Below, in pieces: positions 1 to 5,970 of a stretch of DNA of 8,525 nt (position 1 is the stretch's first letter; each line of letters opens with the position of its first letter). Source of the stretch: Nocardioidaceae bacterium (GTDB lineage: Bacteria; Actinomycetota; Actinomycetes; Propionibacteriales; Nocardioidaceae); assembly GCA_025965395.1 (NCBI GenBank), contig JAOPXA010000047.1:1-8525 (forward strand). Direction: 5' to 3'. The position numbers and the translations under genes are program-made. The notes under the pieces were generated by a model. It made no database searches. It was not told the DNA's origin and saw only the letters and a list, made by a program, of their open reading frames with translations.

Positions 1-2042
1 ACTTCGACAAGCGTCGAGCAGCCTTGTTCACGCTTCTCGCTCACGCCTCGACCGGGGTCTTCTGGTGGCAGTATGTGCGTCTCTTCTTCGGCTCGACGCT
101 CCGCTTTTTTGGCTTCCTGATCGCTCAGTCACCCGAGGACGCCGGCGACGAGCTGCATGCGGTCCGCGCGGTCTACCTGCATCCCGCCCGCCTCAAGGCC
201 GCCCGCCACCGGCGCAAGCTCGCGAGCAAGGACGGCACGGCCGACACGGTTCGCAAGCTCAGACCGGGCCCCTTCTTGCCGTACCAACATGGTCTTGACT
301 CGGCTCGCGGCGCTCTCACGTCAGCGATACGCCCCGAGCAAGCCGAGATCACCGGTCGCCGCTCGATCGGATTTGATGCGACCGGCGATGAGGACGACGA
401 GCCGATCCAGGTGCCGTCGCTCTGGCAACGACGCCCGTGGTTCGTCGCGTTCCTCCTGCTCACGGCGCTCGCCTTGCTGGCCGGCCGGGATCTCTGGGGA
501 AGTGGCCCGCTCCACGGTGGCGCGCTGCCCGCTGCACCCCAGTCGGCCGGAGGCTGGTGGGAGCTCTACTTCGAACGTTGGCACGCCGTAGGCATTGGCA
601 GTGATGTGGCAGCTCCCGCCTTTGTGTGGGTGCTGGGGATCGTGGCGATTCCGGTCTGGTTCTCGCCCGACCTGCTGATCAGCGCGCTGATGATCTTCGC
701 GGTTCCCGCAGCCGCGCTGGGTGCGCATCGTCTGGGTCGCCGGCTCACGGATCGGCGCCGCCTCAGGATGCTGTGGGCGCTCACGTATGCGTTGCTGGTC
801 GTCGCTTCCGGTGCCATCGGGCAGGGCCGGATCGGCACCGTCGTCGCCTTGGTGGTCTTGCCGGTCCTCGTCAACAGCCTCCTCGCGCTGCGTGCCAAGC
901 CCCATTGGCAACAAGGTCTGAGGTTGGGACTGTGGCTGACGACGATCACGGCATTCGCGCCGATCGTCTACCTGCCAGCGCTGGTTGGATTCATTGCCGT
1001 GGGTGTGCGGCGTTCGCGTGCCACCTGGGTGAGCCTCGCGCTTGCGGCGGCCCTTCCGTGGGTCCTGGTGACCGAGTGGATGATCCAGCGCGTGGTCGCC
1101 CCGAGCCGTTGGTGGTGGGAAGCCGGGCTTCCCGACGGGAGCATCGTGCCGACGGCCTGGCAGCTCGTCATGGGACGCGCGGGTGGGGCAAGCGTCGCAC
1201 CGGCGTGGCTGAGCATCGGCATCGTCTTGCTCGGCTGCGCAGCACTCCTCCGTGCCAAGGAGCAGCCCGCCGTGTGGTGGTGCTGGGCCGTGGCCTTGGT
1301 CGGTCTGGCCGCCGCAACTCTAGGTCGCTACGCCACGGTGCATACCGGTGCCAACGAGTTCGACTTCGACGCCTGGGTCGGTCTGCCGTTGACGCTGTGG
1401 CTCGCGGGCCTTGCCACCGCAACCTTGGTGGCGGCCGATGCCACGAAGTTCGACGGCCGTACGGCACGGCTCGCGCTCGTGGTCGCGCTGATCGCTCCGC
1501 TCGGCATCGCCGGCTGGTGGCTCGTACGTTCCGATGACGGGCTCCTGCGTCGTGGGCCGGTCGATGACGTGCCCGCGTACTTGACGTCGCAAGGCGACAA
1601 CGGTGTGCGCACCCTCGTCCTCGAGGGCACGTTCGCCAAGGGCGTCGGCACCTCGGTCGTTGCAGGCAACGGTTTGCATCTTGGCGAGGAGGCCGTCCTC
1701 CCGCCGCTCGACGCCACCTCCGATTTCAATGCCTTGGTTGCTCGCATCTTGTCCAACCCTTCCAGTGCTGACACGGAAGCGTTGGCTGGCTATGGGGTCG
1801 CTGCGATCTATGCCCCCGCCGATGTCGATCCCGCGCTCGAGGAACGGATGGATGCGGCTCCTGGACTTTCGCCGTCCGGTAGTCCCGACCCGCAGGCCCG
1901 CGTGTGGCTTGTCGATACCAAGCCCGTGCTCGACGATGCGGGTGGCAATTCGTTGCGCTGGTTGATTGCCCTGTTGCACACCTTGCTGGGCGTGGTTGCG
2001 TTCGCGTTGACCGCTCCGATCCGGAAGCGGGTGCGTCGATGA
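1..2042 (+). CDS. C-terminal part of a large polytopic membrane protein, probably a family 2 glycosyltransferase (5' partial)
   Basis: The frame is open to the left edge (first complete codon at base 3, reading FDKRRAAL), so the gene begins outside the window and 679 residues remain. A TTG at 24 is a possible start by rule only; coding sequence continues upstream of it. The visible part has about 12 hydrophobic segments (roughly bases 27-130, 438-485, 609-665, 672-725, 768-820, 834-890, 924-1007, 1020-1085, 1206-1250, 1272-1325, 1374-1436, 1470-1526 and 1959-2020). A soluble stretch of about 140 residues (bases 1533-1950) lies between the last two and is probably extracytoplasmic. The protein ends in a basic tail, RKRVRR. 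In actinobacteria the gene before a DUF5719 gene is commonly a long protein with an N-terminal GT2 domain followed by such a membrane region; that catalytic domain is outside the window, so the glycosyltransferase call rests on context and general layout. Its role would be transfer of sugar to an envelope polymer or lipid. The stop overlaps the next start (ATGA), which indicates translational coupling. Confidence 0.72.
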   Translation, partial: FDKRRAALFTLLAHASTGVFWWQYVRLFFGSTLRFFGFLIAQSPEDAGDELHAVRAVYLHPARLKAARHRRKLASKDGTADTVRKLRPGPFLPYQHGLDSARGALTSAIRPEQAEITGRRSIGFDATGDEDDEPIQVPSLWQRRPWFVAFLLLTALALLAGRDLWGSGPLHGGALPAAPQSAGGWWELYFERWHAVGIGSDVAAPAFVWVLGIVAIPVWFSPDLLISALMIFAVPAAALGAHRLGRRLTDRRRLRMLWALTYALLVVASGAIGQGRIGTVVALVVLPVLVNSLLALRAKPHWQQGLRLGLWLTTITAFAPIVYLPALVGFIAVGVRRSRATWVSLALAAALPWVLVTEWMIQRVVAPSRWWWEAGLPDGSIVPTAWQLVMGRAGGASVAPAWLSIGIVLLGCAALLRAKEQPAVWWCWAVALVGLAAATLGRYATVHTGANEFDFDAWVGLPLTLWLAGLATATLVAADATKFDGRTARLALVVALIAPLGIAGWWLVRSDDGLLRRGPVDDVPAYLTSQGDNGVRTLVLEGTFAKGVGTSVVAGNGLHLGEEAVLPPLDATSDFNALVARILSNPSSADTEALAGYGVAAIYAPADVDPALEERMDAAPGLSPSGSPDPQARVWLVDTKPVLDDAGGNSLRWLIALLHTLLGVVAFALTAPIRKRVRR

Positions 2043-3442
2043 GTCGAGCAAAGAATGCGATTCGCTTCCTGCCCCTTGCAGTGGCGGCCGTGCTTGCCTT
2101 AGTCGCCGTGCTCGTCTCGCCCGCGACGAGGTCCACCGCACGACCCCCGGCCAACGTGGCGGTCACACAGACCACACTGGCCTGCCCTCTCCTGGAGTCG
2201 GCAAACGACGTCGCGCTGGGCCAGGTGGTCGCTCGATCTGATGCTAAGACGGCCGCTGAGCTTCGTCCTGGCTCATCCAAGATCGCTGGACTGACTGGCA
2301 ATCCGGGCTGGCTGCAGCAACGCCTCCAGCCTGATGGTTTGGCGAGTGCGGTCATCCGGCGCGTCGATCCCGACGGGGCGGGCACGGTTGCCTTCACGTC
2401 AGGCGTGGCATCCGCCAAACTCGGCGGCGGGCTGTCGCTCGAGCAATGCTCCGGGGCTCGCCCAGAATCGTGGTTTGTCGGCGCCGGTTCCACCACCAGA
2501 CACTTTTCGACGTTGCGCTTGACCAATCTTGGTGACTCCCGAGCCGTGGTGGACGTGCAACTGTTCGGCGTCGACGGCGCGGTCGAGGTGCCCAAGGGCA
2601 AGGGCATCGTGCTGGAGTCCCAAGAGGTCCGGAGCATCGACTTGGCTTCCATCGCTTCTGGCGAGAACGAGCTTGCCGTCGAAGTCGTTGCTCAGCGTGG
2701 TGCCGTTGCCTCATCGATGCTCGACTCGTCAACATCGGTCTTTCGCGGCACCGACTGGAACGGCTCGTCAGCGTCGCCCTCGCGCGACGTGACGATCTCG
2801 GGCATCTCCGCAGGCGCCACGGGCCGCACGCTGCTGTTGGCAAATCCTGGTAACGACTCCGCCACGGTCTCCGTCAGCGTGGTGAGCGCCAAGGGCACCG
2901 CGGTCTTGGAGGGCCTTAACGACGTCAACGTGTCGGCGGGCTCGGTCAAGGCCGTGAATCTGCCGCAGACCATCGGCGCCGATCCGGTGAGCCTTCGACT
3001 GGCGTCGTCGGCCCCGCTCACGGCTTCCGTTCGAAGCTCGCCCACCAACGTGGACTTCAGCTACGCAGCCGCGACCGAACCTCTCACTGGCCCGTCAGTG
3101 GTTCCGCTCACGCTCGGAAGAACCTTCGGGGCGAGCAACGTCCGGATCATGGCCGCCCCCGCAAGCACGAGCGACGCTACAACGGTGGAGCTCGAGGCGT
3201 TCGACTCTTCGCTTCGTTCGCTGGGTACGACCAAGGTCGATCTGCCCGCCGGTGAGACGACCACCATCGATCCGTCCAAGACCGGACTGTTCAGCTCGGA
3301 CGCTCTTGCTTTCATCGTGCTGACGCCGAGCGCCCCTGTCGTAGCCGGGATGACCGTCGCGGCTGGCTCGCAAGTCACGGCACTACCGCTCCGCGATGCC
3401 CCCCTCGAGGTTTTGGCCCCCAGCGTGTTCTCGAACGGCTGA
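2039..3442 (+). CDS. DUF5719 family secreted or membrane-anchored protein
   Basis: This is a 467-residue protein. The ATG at 2039 was chosen because it overlaps the preceding stop as ATGA and is followed directly by a basic N-terminus (MSRAKNAIRF) and a hydrophobic segment at residues 9-27, a signal peptide or anchor. An in-frame ATG at 1904 lies inside the upstream gene and would bury that signal. No strong ribosome site is visible; GGAAG at 2023-2027 is 11 bases away, so coupling to the upstream gene is likely. The mature part is rich in Ser, Thr, Val and Ala with repeated beta-type segments (for example around residues 158-200, 263-300 and 365-410). It has only two cysteines, C49 and C137, which could form a disulfide outside the cell. 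The pattern of LRLTNLGDSRAVVDVQLFG near residue 160 and LLLANPGNDSATVSVSV near 265 fits DUF5719. The molecular function of the family is unknown. The context suggests a partner of the upstream membrane protein in envelope polysaccharide export or assembly, but that is inference. Confidence 0.8.
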   Translation: MSRAKNAIRFLPLAVAAVLALVAVLVSPATRSTARPPANVAVTQTTLACPLLESANDVALGQVVARSDAKTAAELRPGSSKIAGLTGNPGWLQQRLQPDGLASAVIRRVDPDGAGTVAFTSGVASAKLGGGLSLEQCSGARPESWFVGAGSTTRHFSTLRLTNLGDSRAVVDVQLFGVDGAVEVPKGKGIVLESQEVRSIDLASIASGENELAVEVVAQRGAVASSMLDSSTSVFRGTDWNGSSASPSRDVTISGISAGATGRTLLLANPGNDSATVSVSVVSAKGTAVLEGLNDVNVSAGSVKAVNLPQTIGADPVSLRLASSAPLTASVRSSPTNVDFSYAAATEPLTGPSVVPLTLGRTFGASNVRIMAAPASTSDATTVELEAFDSSLRSLGTTKVDLPAGETTTIDPSKTGLFSSDALAFIVLTPSAPVVAGMTVAAGSQVTALPLRDAPLEVLAPSVFSNG

Positions 3443-3463
3443 CCGCCCCGCCACAAGGCCTTA

Positions 3464-3533
3464 CCCCGCGATTTGGAGATTTAGCCGCGCATCACGGCGA
3501 CTCCATACGCGTACAAGTATCCAAATCGTGGGG
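3464..3533. terminator. Inverted repeat between convergent genes, probable bidirectional terminator
   Basis: Left arm CCCCGCGATTTGGA (3464-3477) pairs with right arm TCCAAATCGTGGGG (3520-3533): 14 pairs with one G-U wobble and a 42-base loop. A smaller hairpin, GCCG (3484-3487) with CGGC (3495-3498), sits inside the loop, as does the palindrome TACGCGTA (3506-3513). The element starts 21 bases after the DUF5719 stop and lies downstream of the minus-strand gene ending at 3591, so it can serve both. There is no T-tract on either side. U-less terminators are proposed for actinobacteria, so the terminator role is plausible but not shown. Confidence 0.5.
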
Positions 3534-3553
3534 ATTCGGGAACGGGACTGGGG
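3530..3553 (+). other. Canonical G-quadruplex motif
   Basis: Four guanine tracts lie at 3530-3533 (GGGG), 3538-3540 (GGG), 3544-3546 (GGG) and 3550-3553 (GGGG), separated by loops ATTC, AAC and ACT. This satisfies the standard G3+N1-7 pattern on the plus strand. A further GGGGG follows at 3571-3575. The first tract is also the end of the right arm of the adjacent inverted repeat, so the two structures would compete. The location, in the 3' region of DUF5719 transcripts and between convergent genes, suggests an effect on termination or RNA stability, but this is inference. Confidence 0.55.
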
Positions 3554-3590
3554 AAGAGGATTGGCGAAGTGGGGGAGCGGATGCGAGCAC

Positions 3591-4031
3591 TTAGATCCGC
3601 GGGTCGAGCTCCTCGGGCTGGCACACGCAGATCTCGGCGCAACGCTCGAGCAGCGTCGCCCATACCCACTCCGAGATCTCGTCAGGATGCGAGCCGCGTT
3701 GTGTCATGGGCATCCGAAAAAGCACGAGCCTTGTCATGGGCCCCGGCACGATGGTGCTCAGCGGCACCTCTTCGTCCCAATCCTCTGGAAGCAGCGGTGC
3801 TTCCTCGACCGCGATCTCGATGTGTTGAAGGCGCTCGCCGTTCTTGCGTCGCATATGTGCGCTCGCGTCGCGCACGATGCGGTCGAACTCGTCTCGTCGC
3901 GACGCATCGATAGGCACGCCGCGCGGCGACAGGGGGCCGGGCAGAGACATCTTGCCGCGCTTTCCACGTCCGCGCCGATCTCGCATCCTCCCGGTGCGGG
4001 GACCGGTGACGACTCCCTTGAGGGGTTCCAT
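3591..4031 (-). CDS. Metallopeptidase (zincin) family protein lacking HExxH
   Basis: A 146-residue minus-strand protein, divergent from the DUF3499 gene, as Rv3259 is from Rv3258c in M. tuberculosis. The N-terminal RDRRGRGKRG...PGPLSPRGVP (residues 17-40) and the later VPLSTIVPGPMTRLVLFRMP (89-108) resemble the actinobacterial branch of the PF06262 zincin family. Where other members carry HExxH, this one reads EWVWATLLERCAEICVC (121-137), with W124 and A125 in place of His and Glu, so a zinc peptidase activity is unlikely. Three cysteines (C131, C135, C137) cluster there. The ATG at 4031 is preferred because an in-frame TAG at 4041-4043 rules out extension and a TAGGCT box sits six bases upstream. 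An alternative start is the ATG at 3986 (MRDRRG), which has GGGAGG directly against it, too close for a normal ribosome site. The function is unknown. Confidence 0.75.
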   Translation of the reverse strand: MEPLKGVVTGPRTGRMRDRRGRGKRGKMSLPGPLSPRGVPIDASRRDEFDRIVRDASAHMRRKNGERLQHIEIAVEEAPLLPEDWDEEVPLSTIVPGPMTRLVLFRMPMTQRGSHPDEISEWVWATLLERCAEICVCQPEELDPRI

Positions 4032-4037
4032 GCGGTG

Positions 4038-4043
4038 AGCCTA
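4038..4043 (-). promoter_or_regulatory. -10 box (TAGGCT) for a leaderless transcript of the zincin-family gene
   Basis: On the minus strand TAGGCT fits the actinobacterial TANNNT -10 consensus. Exactly six bases separate it from the ATG at 4031, which places the transcription start on the start codon itself. No well-spaced ribosome site exists upstream of that ATG. No convincing -35 element is visible. Confidence 0.5.
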
Positions 4044-4067
4044 ACTCCTTGCCTCTCAGCGAGGCGA

Positions 4068-4073
4068 TAACCT
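4068..4073 (+). promoter_or_regulatory. -10 box (TAACCT) for a leaderless transcript of the DUF3499-manB operon
   Basis: TAACCT fits TANNNT and ends six bases before the GTG at 4080, so transcription would begin at the start codon. The first three bases, TAA, are an in-frame stop, which excludes any upstream start. There is no usable Shine-Dalgarno sequence (GAGG at 4061-4064 is 15 bases away) and no good -35 element. Confidence 0.5.
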
Positions 4074-4079
4074 CTACGA

Positions 4080-4439
4080 GTGAGTCTTGCTCGTCGCTGT
4101 TCGCGCACCGCGTGCCAGCAGCATGCGATAGCGACCCTCACATTTGTGTATGCCGATCAGACCGCCGTTCTCGGTCCGCTCGCTACCTACGCCGAGCCGC
4201 ACAGCTACGACCTGTGCGCCGCGCACAGCCAGCGGCTCTCGGCTCCGCGCGGTTGGGACGTTCTGCGCCTTGCTATCGACCCGATCGACGACAGCCTCGA
4301 TGACGACGACCTTCTTGCTCTGGCTGATGCCGTGCGCGAGGTGGGTCGCCAAACAGTGCCGTCGCCCAGTCCGGCCCAAGGGTCCGCGCCGAAGACCTCC
4401 CACCTGCGCATCCTCAAGCCCCACGAGGGTGGTGCGTGA
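4080..4439 (+). CDS. DUF3499 family protein, probable small zinc-binding protein
   Basis: A 119-residue protein starting with GTG; an in-frame stop at 4068 leaves no room for an earlier start. It has the family signature: an N-terminal RRCSRTAC (C7, C12), the conserved block FVYADQTAVLGPLATYAEPHSYDLC (residues 22-46), then C46-A-A-H49 and APRGW (55-59). C7, C12, C46 and H49 could form a zinc site, which is inference from spacing. An acidic stretch (DDSLDDDD, about 70-77) and a Pro/Ser-rich linker lead to a conserved-looking end, SHLRILKP. The family has no established function to my knowledge and is found mainly in actinobacteria. The gene heads the operon with manB and overlaps it by four bases (GTGA), which suggests a role tied to the phosphomannomutase or to its regulation. 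Confidence 0.88.
   Translation: MSLARRCSRTACQQHAIATLTFVYADQTAVLGPLATYAEPHSYDLCAAHSQRLSAPRGWDVLRLAIDPIDDSLDDDDLLALADAVREVGRQTVPSPSPAQGSAPKTSHLRILKPHEGGA
4425..4429 (+). promoter_or_regulatory. Ribosome binding site of manB
   Basis: GAGGG lies six bases before the GTG at 4436, inside the end of the DUF3499 gene. It supports the GTG that overlaps the DUF3499 stop as the manB start. Confidence 0.6.
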
Positions 4440-5809
4440 GCATCGATCCGCGGCTCGCAGCGGTCATCAAGGCGTATGACGTGCGCGGTCGTTCCCCGGA
4501 AGAGCTGGACGACGAGCTCGCCGCGGCGCTCGGTGTCGCCTTTGCCGAGGAGACGCAGATCGCCGGAGGTGGCACGGCGGTCATCGGGCACGACATGCGG
4601 GAAACGTCGCCCCTCCTAGTCGCCGCCTTCATCGACGGCGTGACCTCGACGGGCGCCTCGGTCATCGACATCGGTCTCGCCTCGACGGACCTCCTCTACT
4701 TTGCCTCCGGCACCTGGGACATCCCCGGCGTCATGGTGACGGCGAGCCACAACCCGGCCGCCTACAACGGCATCAAGCTGTGTCGGGCAGGTGCCCGCCC
4801 GATCGGCCTCGATACGGGCTTGTCCGCCATGGCCACCCGCGCCGATGAGATCCTCAATGGCCCGCGACCCTCCCGTCCCGCCACCGCCGATGTCACCACT
4901 CGCGATGCTCTCAGCGCATATGCCGAGCGGCTCCACGAGCTGGTCCCCATCCCTCCTGAGCGTCGCCTCAAGATCGTGGTCGATGCCGGCAATGGCATGG
5001 CCGGCCACACCGCACCCGCTGTGCTGTCCTCCCTCAATGCCGAGATCGTGCCGATGTACTTCGAGCTCGACGGCAATTTCCCCAACCACGACGCCAATCC
5101 GCTCGACGCTTCCACCTTGGTCGACCTGCAGGCTGCGATCCGCGAGCATGGCGCCGACATCGGCCTCGCGTTCGATGGCGACGCCGATCGCTGCTTCGTC
5201 GTCGACGAGCGCGGCGAGTTGGTCACGCCCTCGACGATTACTGGCCTGGTGGCCAAGCGCTACCTCCAGACATACCCGGGCGCCACAATCCTGCACAACG
5301 TGATCACCTCGAAGTCCGTGCCCGAGATCGTGCGCGAGAACGGCGGCACTCCCGTACGCACTCCGGTCGGGCATTCGCTCATCAAGGCCGAGATGGCGCG
5401 CACTGGCGCCGTGTTCGGTGGCGAGCACTCGGGCCACTTTTACTTCAGTGAGTTCTTCCTCGCCGACTCCGGAATGATTGCGGCCCTGCACGTGCTCGCG
5501 GCGCTTGCAGAGACGCAAGGTCCGCTGTCGGACCTCATGACCAGCTATGAGCGGTATGCCGCGTCGGGGGAGATCAACAGCACCGTCCTCGATGCTGCCG
5601 CCACCGTGCGAGCCATCGCCGACGCCTACGCAGACGACGATCTCGACCGGCTCGACGGGCTCACCGTGACGGCACCGACGTGGTGGTTCAACGTCCGCGC
5701 CTCCAACACCGAGCCGCTTCTACGCCTCAACGTCGAAGGTGACGATGAGACCATCATGGCGACTGTGCGCGACGAGGTGCTCGCGATCATCCGCGGAGGT
5801 AACGCATGA
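4436..5809 (+). CDS. manB: Phosphomannomutase / phosphoglucomutase
   Basis: This cytoplasmic enzyme interconverts mannose-6-phosphate and mannose-1-phosphate, often also the glucose phosphates, feeding GDP-mannose and other sugar nucleotides. All four landmarks of the alpha-D-phosphohexomutase superfamily are present in its 457 residues: KAYDVRG (12-18); the phosphoserine loop TASHNP (102-107, S104 catalytic); the magnesium loop DGDADR (247-252); and the sugar-specificity loop GGEHSGH (328-334). The C-terminal phosphate-binding loop is RASNTEPLLRLN (421-432). GEHSGH is the form typical of enzymes that use both mannose and glucose phosphates. Length and order are normal and the protein looks intact. 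The GTG start overlaps the DUF3499 stop by four bases, and the gene end overlaps the next ATG by four, so it lies in the middle of a coupled operon. Which sugar it prefers in vivo cannot be read from the sequence. Confidence 0.96.
   Translation: MSIDPRLAAVIKAYDVRGRSPEELDDELAAALGVAFAEETQIAGGGTAVIGHDMRETSPLLVAAFIDGVTSTGASVIDIGLASTDLLYFASGTWDIPGVMVTASHNPAAYNGIKLCRAGARPIGLDTGLSAMATRADEILNGPRPSRPATADVTTRDALSAYAERLHELVPIPPERRLKIVVDAGNGMAGHTAPAVLSSLNAEIVPMYFELDGNFPNHDANPLDASTLVDLQAAIREHGADIGLAFDGDADRCFVVDERGELVTPSTITGLVAKRYLQTYPGATILHNVITSKSVPEIVRENGGTPVRTPVGHSLIKAEMARTGAVFGGEHSGHFYFSEFFLADSGMIAALHVLAALAETQGPLSDLMTSYERYAASGEINSTVLDAAATVRAIADAYADDDLDRLDGLTVTAPTWWFNVRASNTEPLLRLNVEGDDETIMATVRDEVLAIIRGGNA
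5795..5800 (+). promoter_or_regulatory. Strong ribosome binding site of the Trm112-like gene
   Basis: GGAGGT, a full match to the anti-Shine-Dalgarno core, stands five bases before the ATG at 5806 and lies within the last codons of manB. It decides that this 54-codon gene is translated. Confidence 0.75.
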
Positions 5810-5970
5810 GCATCGTCGATATCCTTGTCTGCCCCGACTGCCGTTCGACGCTTTCCGTCGACTCCTCGCGCGACGAACTGGTCTGCGGAACCTGCCAGCT
5901 CGCCTACCCTGTTCGTGACGGCGTACCCGTCATGATTGTCGACAAAGCTCGAAAACTGGAGACCTCCTAA
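5806..5970 (+). CDS. Trm112 family zinc-knuckle protein
   Basis: A 54-residue protein that overlaps manB by four bases (ATGA) and has a strong ribosome site. It has two CxxC pairs, C9-P-D-C12 and C27-G-T-C30, forming a probable zinc knuckle, followed by the family hallmark LAYPVRDGVPVMIVDKA (32-48). This is the bacterial YcaR/Trm112-like (DUF343) family. In eukaryotes and archaea Trm112 activates methyltransferases; bacterial members have been less well defined, so a methyltransferase-partner role is only possible. A Trm112-like gene just after manB is, from memory, usual in actinobacteria. The TAA stop shares one base with the ATG of the next gene (TAATG). Confidence 0.88.
   Translation: MSIVDILVCPDCRSTLSVDSSRDELVCGTCQLAYPVRDGVPVMIVDKARKLETS
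5958..5961 (+). promoter_or_regulatory. Ribosome binding site of the CDF transporter gene
   Basis: GGAG is eight bases upstream of the ATG at 5970, inside the end of the Trm112-like gene. It supports the ATG that shares its A with the TAA stop. Confidence 0.55.

Noticed and set aside
24..26. TTG start for the first gene
   Set aside because: Coding sequence in the same frame continues to the window edge and the protein lacks its expected N-terminal domain, so this is an internal codon.
1904..2038. In-frame extension of the DUF5719 gene to an ATG at 1904
   Set aside because: It lies within the upstream gene in another frame and would put 45 residues before the signal segment; the ATGA overlap at 2039 is the natural start.
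3577..3600. Hairpin GCGGAT / ATCCGC spanning the stop of the zincin-family gene
   Set aside because: It has only six pairs with a 12-base loop and includes the stop codon; too weak to call a terminator beside the larger repeat.
3396..4070. 224-codon plus-strand frame opposite the zincin-family gene
   Set aside because: It starts inside the DUF5719 gene, crosses the inverted repeat and G-rich region, and has no recognisable domain; the minus-strand gene has family motifs and a promoter.
4616..5518. 300-codon open frame on the minus strand opposite manB
   Set aside because: It is a shadow of manB, which has all its motifs; the antisense product shows no domain.
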